64,000 nt of DNA from the NCBI GenBank assembly GCA_013350335.1, contig CM023540.1, positions 1,612,001 through 1,676,000 of the forward strand, read 5' to 3'. The notes beneath the pieces are model-generated. The model had not been told where the DNA came from and made no database searches. It saw only the letters and a list, made by a program, of their open reading frames with translations. Below, piece by piece: positions 46,191 to 57,600 of this stretch. Made by a program: the position numbers and the translations under genes. Source of the DNA: Chimonanthus salicifolius. Lineage: Eukaryota > Streptophyta > Magnoliopsida > Laurales > Calycanthaceae. The number at the start of each line of letters is the position of its first letter. Within the stretch, counting starts at the first letter, position 1.

Positions 46191-47550
46191 CAAGTTGCAC
46201 CCTGGAACAGTACCAGTGTCGTTACCACACTATCGGATGGCACCAGCAGAGATGTCGGAGCTAAAGAAGAAGATTGATGAACTGCTTAGGCTGGGTTGCA
46301 TTCAGAACAGTACATCATCATGGGGAGCACCAGTGCTGTTTGTGAAGAAGAAGGATGGTTCACTTCGGATGTGCGTGGACTACCGGAAGTTGAATCAGCT
46401 GACAGTCCGGAACAAGTACCCTCTACCTAGGATTGATGATTTATTCGATCAATTGAAGGGTTCCAGCCATTTTTCAAAGATTGATTTGATGTCTAGTTAT
46501 CATCAAATACGGGTTAGGGAGGAAAATATAGAGAAGACAGCCTTCCGGACGTGATATAGACTATACGAGTTTGTAGTCATGCCATTTGGACTCACAAATG
46601 CACCGGTGGTGTTCATGGATTTAATGAACACAATTTTCCGTCTGTATCTGGACCAGTTTGTAATCGTATTCATTGACGATATTCTGATATATTCCAAGAG
46701 TCAGGAAGAACATGCAGAGCACTTACGGATAGTTTTGAATACTTTGAGGCAGAATAAGCTGTATGCCAAAGCCAGTAAGTGTGAGTTCTGGCTATCTCAA
46801 GTAAATTTCTTGGGACATGTTATATCCGAGGGAGGTATAGCCGTGGATCCGGCTAAGGTGGCAGCAGTGAAAGATTAGAAAGTACCCAAGAATGTAACTG
46901 AAATTCGTAGTTTCTTGGGATTGGCTGGTTATTATAGAAGATTTATCATGGATTTTGCAAAAATAGCATCTCCATTGACTCGACTCACACAGAAAGGGTC
47001 AAGTACGAGTGGACAGATCTATGTAATCAAAGGTTTGAAGAGCTGAAGACAAGACTTACCACTGCTCCTATTTTAGTTTTGCCGGTAAGTGGCAAGTGTT
47101 ACGAGGTATATTGCGATGCCTTGAGAGAGGGACTGGGTTGTACACTCAGTCAGAGTAATTGTGTGGTGGCGTATGGTTCAAGGTAGTAAAAAATACATGA
47201 ACGTCTTTACCCCACACATGATTTGGAATTAGCTACAGTGGTTTTCTCCCTCAAGAGTTGGAGACACTACCTCTACGGCGAGAAATTTGAGGTATTTTCT
47301 GATCATAAGAGCTTAAAATATCTTTTTGATCAGAAGGAGCTCAACCTCAGGCAACGAAGATGGATGGAGTATCTGGCGGATTATGAGTTTGCGCTTAGAT
47401 ATCATCCAGGCAAGGCAAACAAAGTAGCAGATGCCCTCAGCCGTTTACCACATGCATCCATGGCATGTTTGATCAGATCGGAATGGGAGATGTTAAATAC
47501 CATCCGAGAATTTAAACTCTATTACAACAACCGTGGGACCATATACAATC
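46191..47550 (+). pseudogene. pol: Gypsy reverse transcriptase and RNase H
   Basis: RT motifs run in order: [20 protein letters not shown] (46321-46380), [24 protein letters not shown] (46579) and [11 protein letters not shown] (catalytic FIDD 46669-46680). Stops at 46552 (TGA) and 46876 (TAG) fit CGA-to-TGA and TGG-to-TAG changes. A one-base loss near 47001 moves the frame. RNase H follows with YCDALREGLGC (47103), two adjacent stops at 47184-47189, then open from 47223 with [19 protein letters not shown] and [14 protein letters not shown]. Another shift lies near 47540. It would copy element RNA and degrade the template. Confidence 0.88.
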
Positions 47551-48720
47551 CAACATAGTCACCAAGATTGAACAAGAACAACGTATGGATCCGGAAGTGG
47601 AGGACATATGGGCCAAGATGTCTACTGGCACCGTTGTGCCAGAATGGGAGTTAAGACCAGGACAGGGTCTTTTATTCCGGGGAAGAATATATGTGCCAAA
47701 GAGTTGCAGGAAAGAGCTACTGATTGAGGCACATCAGTCCAAGCTTTCTATCCATCTGGGCAGCACCAAAATGTACCATGATCTAAAGAGGCATTATTGG
47801 TGGCATGGACTAAAAAGGGATGTGGCAGAGTTCGTGGCACATTGTTTAACTTGTCAGCAAGTTAAGACTGAACACCAAAAGCCACCAGGGTTACTCAAAC
47901 CCTTATTAGTGCCAGAATGGAAATGGGAACACATTTCCATGGACTTTGTAACGAGGTTGCCGAGGTCTTCAAAGGGCAATGATGCCATATGGGTCGTGGT
48001 AGACCGACTGACCAAGTCCACACATTTCATCCCTATCAAGATGATGGATTCATCTGAGACGTTGGATCGGCGGTATGTTAAAGAGATCATTCGGCTACAT
48101 GGCATTCCCCGAACGATAGTATCGGAGAGAGATGGCCGTTTTACAGGCAAAGTATGGCAAAACATGCGGTCAGCCATGGGAACAGACTTATTGACTAGCA
48201 CCGCTTTCCATCCACAAACTGATGGACAGTCAGAAAGGACGATACAAACCCTGGAAGACATGCTGAGAGCATGCATGTTAGATTTCAAGGGTGGATGGGA
48301 GGACCACATACCACTGGTAGAATTCTCCTATAACAACAGCTATCAGGCAAGCCTTCAGATGGCTCATTACGAGGCTTTATATGGTAGACCTTGTAGGTCA
48401 CCGGTATGTTGGACAGAGGCTAGAGAGCCTGCATTGATTGGACCGGAACTAGTCGCAGAGACTACCGTACAGATTAAGTTGATACGTCAACACTTATTGA
48501 CTGCACAGAGTCGGCAGAAGAGTTATGCTGACAAAAGAAGAAGATTTCTTGAGTTTGAAGTGGGGGACATGGTATTTCTAAAGGTCTTGCCACGGAAGGG
48601 ACATATGAGGTTCGGAAAGAAGGGGAACCTGTCGCCAAGATATGTGGGACCGTTTACCATCATAAGAAGGATGGGGGATGTGGCTTACCAGTTAGCACTT
48701 CCTTCGCAGTTAGCAGCCTA
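47551..48720 (+). pseudogene. Gypsy integrase
   Basis: Open from 47585 to 48748. The zinc HHCC module includes HLGSTKMYHDLKRHYWWHG and CLTC. The core has the first catalytic Asp in MDFVTRLP (about 47941), and the Glu in TAFHPQTDGQSERTIQTLED. The second acidic site reads SERDGRF with GAG at 48125-48127, where the family normally has Asp. The GPF/GPY-type module LSPRYVGPFTIIRRMGDVAY lies near 48632-48690. A frameshift near 48716 separates it from the chromodomain. It would insert the DNA copy into the genome. The Asp-to-Glu change may already have damaged it. Confidence 0.88.
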
Positions 48721-48977
48721 CATGACATGTTTCATGTGTCAATGCTAAGAAAGTATAATCCGGATCTGTCCCATGTTTTGAATGTCCAAGATATTGAAGT
48801 GCAAAGCGACGTGACGTACGTCGAGAAGCCGGTCAGGATAGTGGAGACCGAACAAAGGTGTTGCGAAACAGAGTGATTCAGTTCGTAAAAGTGGTATGGG
48901 ACCGACATGGTGTTGAAGAGGCCACATGGGCACTTGAATCGGAGATGAGAACAGCTCACCCTGAGTTATTTATGTAA
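48721..48977 (+). pseudogene. Chromodomain at integrase C-terminus
   Basis: In a new frame after 48716 the sequence reads HDMFHVSMLRKYNPDLSHVL, then a segment with VTYVEKPVRIVETEQ. After a second shift near 48856 it reads FVKVVWDRHGVEEATWALES and ends at the TAA at 48975-48977. The VEEATWALESEM stretch is the chromodomain core typical of the Tekay clade, which targets integration to heterochromatin. Its presence fits an insertion in repeat-rich DNA. Confidence 0.85.
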
Positions 48978-49040
48978 TTTACTTTGAGAACCCTACTTCG
49001 CTCGATTTTCGGGACGAAAATTTTAAAAAGAGGGTTATAT
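48978..49040 (+). other. Short 3' region and polypurine tract
   Basis: The 3' untranslated part ends with TTAAAAAGAGGGTTATAT directly before the 3' LTR at 49041. AAAAAGAGGG is the purine run that primes the plus strand. Confidence 0.75.
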
Positions 49041-51597
49041 TGTAACACCTCAATTTCTCAACGAAGTGGATAATTACGAAAATGCCCCTGATGTGTTAAA
49101 TTAATTATTTGGTGATGTCAAATAAGGAAATGGTGGGGCCCATTGCTCAAATTAAGATCATATGAGCACATTATAAATGTTAAGTTTGATCGGATGGGTA
49201 ATGTACATCAATTGGATCGAAAATGGCTAAATGGATCAAGAGGCCCAATTGGACCCAATGGGTCATAATGGATGATTTGACCATTGTGTAAGCCCAAATT
49301 TAATGGGGATAGTCTAAATTGATTGGAAATCAAGTGGAGCAAAAATGGGTAGGCTTGATGCACAAGTGAAAACCAATTAGAAATGGCAAAATCAGCCCAT
49401 TAATTGGTCATGTTGTCAAAATGGGTCAAGGGGCTGATTGGGGACCCAATGGGTCGGGTTGACTAAGTTGACCACGGATGACCGTGTGGGCTCTCAATTG
49501 AATTCAAGTGTGAGTTAGTTCAGCTTGAGTTGGACTGATTTGGAGTGAGTTTGATTTAAGAAAAGAGTTGACTCAAACTTGGTGCATTAAATGTGTTGAG
49601 TTGGATGAGTTGAGTTAGAATAAAAAATATCATGAGTCAAGTGAGTCAAGAGGAAGTGGAAAGGTGTTGTTAATCACACACAATTCTTGGGGAATCAATC
49701 CCTGCCGTTGAGAGTGAAGAGGTGCCTTGGCAAAGCCAAGGGACACCAAGGTTGGGCAGCATCATGCATCTCATGAGATGCATGTGTCAAATATGAAGAG
49801 ATGCAACGTTTGGGTGAAGTGGTGTCTTGGATGACACCCAACATCCCATCATTTTTAGCAAAGTTTAATGAGGAAAATGAATGGCAGATGGGGCTAATGT
49901 ACAAAAGGGAAAGATTACCATTCTTGGCCGATTTTCACATTGAAAATCCAAGAAATTCTCATCTATCTCTCCCTCTCTTCAAACGCATTTCCTTGGCTGA
50001 ACCAGCTGCTGGTGTTTCACCATTTGATCCAGCACCATTTCGGCAAGGGATTAAAGAAGAAGGAAAGAAAAGAAACAAGGGGAAAGAAGCAAGGAAATTG
50101 GTAAGTTTTTACATAGGTGTTTAGTTTAATAAAGAGCTTGAAGTTATAAATTTGAATGACATAATTTGCTCATGTATGGCCGAATTTGTCATGGGTCTAA
50201 ACCTTGGATTAGATGGCTTAATATGATAAGAAAATATGCCCTTGGGTTCGGCCAGCTTGGTTGGCCGAACCCCATGAAAAATGTGGATTTGATTTGGATG
50301 GTTTTTGGAATTTAAAACCATACAAGTATGGGATTGTTTTAAGATGTTTTATTAGATTTAAAGTGTATGTTTTAAAAAGGTTAAAACATAAATATGGAAG
50401 TTTGATTTAGACCTAGATGAATGATTAAGAAATTCAAAACCAAAGGTCATAGAGTTCGGCCACCATGGAGGGCCGAACCCCATGCAAATGATTGTTTGGT
50501 TTTCATGTTTTTGAAACATATTAACCATGAAGTTGGTGGACTGTTTTTGATGTTTCTTTAAGACTCAAATGCATGTTTTGAAGAGGGTTAAAAACATGGA
50601 CTTGAATGACATCAAGGACTGAAGGTATCATGGGTCTAAATCATAGATTTAAATTGATGAAATGGACCATTGGGATCGGCCATCTTGAATGGCCGAATCC
50701 CATGAAGTGTTATGGTCATTTGGACAAAGTGACAAACTTATTTGGATGGTTTTGAAGGGTAAAAACATGGTAACATTGTACTGATTTTTATATGTGTAAA
50801 TGACACTTAAAACATGCTTAAGAGTACGAAAACATGGACATAGGGTTCGGCCACCTTGGATGGCCGAACCCCATGAAAGTATTTGATGATTTTGGTGAGT
50901 TAAAAACCATATAAATTATGGTGTTTTATGTGATTTGATGAAGATTAACTTGCTGTTATTGGTTGAACCATGTCAATGTTAGGGTTAAGTTACTGATTCA
51001 AATCATGGGAAGAGGATGGACGAATTAAATCAAGGGAACCATTGGGTTCGGCCATGTGCATGGCCGAACCCCATGGGGCTGTTTTTGGGATAAATGGACT
51101 AAGTTTATGGGTTAGGTTTGTTATTGTTTCCATGATTTCATAAAGGGTTTGAAGAATTTTAATGGAGACCCATTCGATGACCGGGAGGGGAGCCAAGCCT
51201 AAGCGCTTGAATGTTGAACTGAACTTCTTTATTACTGTAATTTGAATTATAGTTTGTAGACATATAATAAGTTAATACTTGGCTATGGTTTGATTAGGTT
51301 ATTAACTATGGATGGTTGATTTATGTTAAGTATTAGTTGAGACTGTTACTTGCTATCTATTCATTCTATTTCCGCAGTTAGACTAGTTTATTCCGCAAGT
51401 TATTGTTAGTTCCATGTGTGTTTTATTTATCATGGTCTAGTCCATGTAAACATGGGTGGCTAGTTAAGGTTCAAACTTGAGTAGTCTGAACTTAACTCGC
51501 TTCGTGGCGCCTCCCGTTCTTGTTCACTCTATGTTTCTTTCAAAAGAAATTTTTAGACTCTGATTTTCGGAAGGGTGGAAATGGGCGGGGCGTTACA
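49041..51597 (+). repeat. 3' LTR of the gypsy element
   Basis: 2557 bp, TGTAACACCTCAATTTC...GGGGCGTTACA. It differs from the 5' LTR mainly by transitions and a 14-base gap. Palindromes lie near 50243, 50452, 50674, 50841 and 51045. The copies at 50452 and 51045 are better preserved than their partners in the 5' LTR. Confidence 0.9.
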
Positions 51598-51602
51598 TTT
51601 CT
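51598..51602. repeat. Target-site duplication, right copy (tttct)
   Basis: Matches 40449-40453. Viral movement-protein sequence resumes directly. Confidence 0.9.
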
Positions 51603-51739
51603 TTAGCTATACTGGGACGAGGAAAGTTGGACAAAGCAGATTGGTAAGATGAGGAAGATGAAGAAGACCTATTAGAAGGATGTTGAAATGACTTAAACCA
51701 ATTCTTAAAAAGTTTTGTTTTTCCCTTAGAATTTTCCAT

Positions 51740-52554
51740 TTGAGTGGCTCGTTAAAAGCAAAAAAAGTTCTATCAACGATTTACAGCCCTTAATGCCTGA
51801 TCACGACCAGAAGTGGGACTTACAGCGCGACCACACTTTTTGAAAAATAAACAAGGCACAAAAGTGGAGAATAAGAAGGAAACTAAAAGCTCTAAAGAGA
51901 ATTGGATAAATCAACTAGGTTAAAAAACTTCAGATCCTAGACAATAGATTTAATTCATCTTACTATTAAAGGTCTTGGCAAAGATTTAAACCCGAGATAA
52001 TAATTCTAATTCTTCATTCAAAAGGTTACAATATTCTCTTACACGATTACACAAGGATACTAACATAGATCTCCTAATAGTATGTATGCGGATAACAAGA
52101 TATCTTCCTGCAGCTATATTTTTCGTCTATTTGTCGGATAACATTTTCTAATCTTCTAAGCTGATTTTCACGACGCCTGAGATCACGCAATAATTCTTCT
52201 CTCCTAATAGAACGAGGAGGCATCTCAGAAAGCCATTGCTTGTAATTTTGATTATGTCCTGAATACTTCTAATTGGAACACAGCATATGCTTGAATTAAA
52301 ATTATTCTTCGTCTTTCATATCATTGATGTCGTGGGTTACTTCTATGAGTGCATATTCGCAGGTGTTGTCGTATGTGTTCAAGAAGAATTTCTATTTTTC
52401 TCAATGTTTGAACATCATCATAATGCTTCTTAAGCAAAGCAAGACGATTAGATATATTCTGTAAAAGAAACAACATGATTAGAAAACAACATAATAACAA
52501 ACTTATATTATCAAACTTATAAAAGTTTTATTACTTACAGACAAACTGAGTACA
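51740..52554 (-). pseudogene. Viral leader and small leader ORF remnant, unit D front
   Basis: Minus-strand leader of unit D. The small ORF would start near 52451, but its ATG has become ATA. The body (HIRQHL, Arg-rich centre) is recognisable between 52450 and 52260. GTAAGTAATAAA is kept at 52527-52538 (reverse complement). The promoter continues beyond the solo LTR at 59408. Confidence 0.55.
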
Positions 52555-54645
52555 TGTAATGCCCTACCCTTTTTCACTCGCTTTCCGAAAATTAGAATCT
52601 ATTTTTTTTTTAAATAAAGAGTGAGATAAAGACTGGGACGTCACGACGCGACGTAAGTCCGAACTTCTAAAGTCCGACCCTTAACTGGCCAACCCTATGT
52701 GTGCATGGACCAAGTCCATGAAAACGGTTCACACATAACAATATAAACATGCAGATTAAAATCATAACTGCGGAATTATAATAGAACTTAATTCTATTCC
52801 ATTTTAGATAGCAAAGTACTCCAAGTCTTATCCATAATTAACTTAACATAATTATCCAAATAAAACATTCAACCATAGCAAATTATCTAAATTATTACAT
52901 GCTCGAAGTCTAGCTACCCAAATTACATGTCCATGAGTAACATAATAAAATATAATCCAATCACATATCCAAGCTCCTATGCTTGACTCCGATCACGTTC
53001 ATCGCCCCTTTCCTTTCCTGTATCATCCACTAGGGTAGAAGTAGGGCGTTAGAACAACGCGTCCAGTAGGTATTCCATTAGGGTCTACACATGGTTAGTA
53101 CAAATCATATATAATAACATAAAGTCAAAACTATATAAAACAATGCCATGTCATGATGTCAAATGCAATGAGTCCCACCCATCACAATTACAAATAACCT
53201 CTTGATGGAATTCTCATCATCAAGGTACCCCCACATAGGTCTTTCGGATGCCCAACGGAGTGTGGCCTCTCCGATTACTTCTTGATGGGAAATGCACATC
53301 AAGGTATCCCCACAGTGGTCTTTCGGACGCCCCGACGGAGTGTGGTCCCTCTGGTTACATATCCTTCACCCCATGCCATGCATGAGATGCTAATGAAACA
53401 CATGCTATTTTATATTATAAACATGGCATTAAAACTCACATTTGAAACATATCTTTTACAACGTAAATTCATCAAAATAAGATAAAACCATTATACATAA
53501 ACCCATGGTTTCAAAGAGGTAGAATCCTACTAAAGACCACTAACGTGTCCTTGCGCTTTCTTCCAGTAACCGTTCAAGATCGTACCACCTTGTGAGGTCC
53601 CGTTACCTTATAATATATCAATCAATTAAAACCATATCCCATTTGATTTACAATAATGTCCAAGTCCTTAAACCCAACTTGTGGGGTTCGGCCATACACC
53701 ATGGCTGAACCTCACTTACTAGGTTTTAGTCCCTCCTTTGATTTATTAATCAATCACCCCTAAGTTAATCATTTAATCACTTAGTCCATGATCATATCAC
53801 TTCTCATTCATTTAATCTAACATACATAAACCCTAAGTCCATCCAACCTTCCCCATGGGGTTCGGCCATTGTATGGCCGAACCCATGGTCTATTATTTTC
53901 ACTTATTTACATCATTGCCATTGTTCTATCTATGGCTGTCCATTTCATTCTTTGTATGGCCGAACCCATGATCTTTCATTTTTAGCCTATATTACAATAT
54001 TGCCATTACCTCCATCAACTTATGTTTAGGTTCCAAAACATCGGTTTATTCATTTATTTAAACATGCATAACACTCCAAATAACCCTTTAAAATGATCCA
54101 CCAAATAGTTCATGGGGTTCGGCCATACACCATGGCCGAACCCATGTCCATCAACATAGGTCTATCTATGACTAACATTTTATGCACAAACATTCTTCAT
54201 GGGTTCTCCATCCTTTACATCATTCTAGCCCATTTACAATTCTCAATTCCTTTACATGGTTCACGCTTAGCATCTTAGCCATAATAAAATTAGGGTTGGG
54301 CCATGCAATGGCCGAACCATGTCCTTAACCATATATCCATTTTAAACCACTTTTAAAACATTCATAACAATCCATGGTTTTCATCCCTCAAAAACCCATA
54401 AAATAAACAATGTCTTTCCATGGGGTTTGGCCATACATATGGCAGAACCCTATGGTTCATCCTTCCATTAAATTATTATATTTATCCCCCAATTTTCTTC
54501 CATGGGGTTCGGCCATACACCATGGCTGAACCCTATGGTTCATTTCTGTAAACCAAATTATCAAAATACTTACCGGTTCCGCGACTCCTTCGGTTTTCCT
54601 TCACTCCGACTTGTTCTTCCGATCCTTTCCTTCCTTAGCCTTTTT

Positions 54646-57600
54646 TGTATGTATTTCTACTTGACCTTTGACACAGATTATGCAACCTGTTGTATCTCTC
54701 TGTTGACACACGCTCTTAGTTTGTGTGTCATCCCTCTTAGCCAGCCGTGTGTGACTGTCACGATCTCTGTCCCTTTCTAGACTACAGTCGGGCCTAGAAC
54801 TCCTCTGCAACATCTCCTCTATGCTGGTGGTTTTCTGTAACACCCCGGTTTTTCAATTTACTAATATGTATGAAAATTACCCATTTAATTTGTGAATTAT
54901 TAAATAGGGATCTTATATGGGTAAAGGGTTGGGTCATTGGCCCAATTAGGACCCAACGGTTTTGGAATTGGTTTCAATAAAATGAAATGGAGTTGAATTT
55001 AATTAGCAATGCAAAATTAAATAAATAAGGAATGGGATAATTATGCATGGTCGATTATTAGGTTCCATATCTATCATTATGCTCATAAAGGGATTATGGA
55101 AAGATGTTATGGATGAGATAGATTATTTATGGCCGTATGTGAAATTGCATATCTAGGATATGCACATGTGCTAGAATATCTTAAAACAAGGGAAATTACT
55201 AAATAAGGAAGGATTCTTATGGCCGTGTATAGGGTTATGCGAATGGCACCTTCTAAGTTAAACAAGAAGGGGCGCATGACACCTTCTAAGTTGGGACCAA
55301 GGAGAATTTTATAAAGAGATACATGGAGAGGGGCGCACGGCAATACCACCCTAGCCGAATTCTCTCCCTATCTCAAGTTCTTATTCACGGCAAAACAAGG
55401 AGGAAAAGAGGGTAGCCATCAAGAGGGAAAAATCAAGAAGAAAGGAGAAGGATTGGAAAAGCAAGAATCAATTAGAACAGGTTAGTATTTTATTTGATAA
55501 ATTTGTTTTAAAAGAAAAGAACCACAGGGTTCGGCCATGGTGTATGGCCGAACCCCATGGAAGAAGAATGGGAGATGATTGGAGTATCAATTAATGGAAT
55601 GATGAACCATAGGGTTCGGCCATGTGGTATTGCCGAACCCCATGGAAGAACTTTGATGATTTTTTTTAATGGAAGGATTTTGGAGATGTTTAATGGAAGG
55701 TCTTTGGTTATGTTTATGGGTTCAAAAACATGAAGAATATTAGTTATTTTAATGGAATATGAAGATGAAAATCATAAGTGTAGATTCATGATTTTAAAGG
55801 GTTTAATTGGATGTATAGTTGATGGTTTTTGGATACATGGAATATTATTGATAATTGTTAAAAGAAGATTATGAACCATAGGGTTCGGCCATGGTGTATG
55901 GCCGAACCCCATGGAATTGTGTTGGTATTATTATTGAATTTTAATGGGATTAAATAATGGAAGATCAATGAGTAAATAATGGTCAAGATCATGAACCATA
56001 GGGTTCGGCCATGGTGTATGGCCGAACCCCATGGAGGATGTTATTAATTTAGAAAATAAATGGGAAAGTTTCTATTTATGAAAGGTGGATTTTAGAAAGG
56101 ATTTAAAGATAGAAAGAATGAAAGGATGGGTTGTCTCTATGGGTGAGGTTCGGCCATGGTGTATGGCAGAACCCCACAAGGGTTTATTTTTGGAAGGTGG
56201 AGATTAAATTAGAAAATTCTAATTATGAACTTTCTAATTATGGACTTGCATGCTAAATTTGGAAATTATCTAATTATGGAAGGATGCATGCTAAATTTGG
56301 AAAGTGTCTAATTATGGACTTGTTAATTATGGATTTGCTAATAATAGAAGTTGGTGAAAATGGAAACTTAGACATCATAGGGTTCGGCCATGGTGCTCTG
56401 CCGAACCTCATGAACCAATTTTGGATCTATTATGTTCATGTGTTAATGAATGGAAGGTTTGAAAATGATAGACCATGGGTTCGGCCATGGTGTATGGCCG
56501 GACCCCATGGGGAATAATTTATGGTTTTTAATGTTTGAAAGGATTGGGTTATGGGTTAAGTTAGCCATGGATTGTAATGTTGTAAATATGAGAATGATGG
56601 AATGATAGCCATGGATGACATTTTGGTAATTACGTAGGATTAATGGAACTATGTGTTGGAACTTAAGCATAAGTTGTTGGAGGGAATGGAAAAAATGTAA
56701 ATATGGTTTAAAATGAAGAATCATGGGTTCGACCATGGTGTATGGCCGAACCCCATGATGAATGTTTTATGGACTCAGGTAATTACCAAGAGGGTGAGGT
56801 TCGGCCATGATGTATGGCCGAACCCCACTAAGGTGTGTTTGAGGGACTAAGTGTTTAAATAAATTAATTTAGGGATTTAATTATAGACCTATGTTCATGG
56901 TTTGTGTATTGGCTATAAATAGGACAATGGCAATTTTGTAATATCGGCTGAAAATGATAAACCATGGGTTCGGCCATGGTGTATGGCCGAACCCCATGGG
57001 GATTGGTTTATGGACTTAAAGATATTTTAAATCAAGTGGGACTTGGTTTTGATTGGTTATTATATTACAAGGTAATGGGACCTCACAAGGTGTTTACGAT
57101 CGTGAGCGGTTACCGGACGAAAGACGCAATGACACGTTAGCGGTCTTAGGTAGGATTCCACCTCTTTGAAACCATGGGTTTATGTACATTGTGTTTATCT
57201 TATTTTTTATGAAATTATGTTGCAAAGGATATGTTTCAAATTGTGATTTTAGATGCTATGTTTATATGATAAAATAGCATGTGTTGGATATGTTTCAAAT
57301 TATGATTTTAAATGCTATGTTTCATTGGCATCTCATGCATGGCATGGGGTGAAGGATTTGTAACCGGAGGGGCCAGACTCCGTCGGGGCGTTTGAAAAAC
57401 CTATGTGGGGTACCTTGATGTGCTTTTCCATCAGGAAGAAATCGGAGCGTCCACACTCCGTCGGGGCGTTTGAAAGACCTATGTGGTGGGTACTTTTATG
57501 TACATGTGATGGGTGGGACTCATTGCATTTGTCATCATTACATGGCATGTTTTATATGGTTTTTGACATTACGATATTATTATATATGTTTTGTATGACC

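Larger units (their letters stand above)
40454..51597 (+). mobile_element. Tekay/Del-type Ty3-gypsy retrotransposon with both LTRs
   Basis: The 11144-bp element comprises a 2572-bp 5' LTR, tRNA-Met PBS, an extra Cys-rich ORF, gag, protease, RT, RNase H, integrase, chromodomain, polypurine tract and a 2557-bp 3' LTR, flanked by TTTCT. The integrase-then-chromodomain order and the HDMFHVSMLRKY motif are typical of Tekay/Del chromoviruses. The two LTRs are very similar but differ by scattered changes and a 14-base gap near 42381/50960, so the insertion is not brand new. The coding part has at least six in-frame stops and about four frameshifts. It is younger than viral unit D, which it interrupts. 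Confidence 0.92.
39601..51739 (-). pseudogene. ORF1 movement-protein region, unit D, split by the complete gypsy element
   Basis: The N-terminal codons lie at 51739-51598 (ATG at 51739) and the remainder at 40448-39601. An 11.1-kb retrotransposon sits between them at the TTTCT target. The part left of the element is open from 40416 to 39916 and keeps the GLIQVGIKPLFRLGLNVSVC strand, DQRHDEFDDS, YFNCFP and FQSKGLKMSPRSK. A one-base change near 39915 and a loss near 39842 break the later part. Confidence 0.75.

Noticed and set aside
54601..54843. Frame rich in Arg/Asp on the minus strand
   Set aside because: It crosses the copia-like LTR edge and the nested LTR boundary, so it is composite and accidental.
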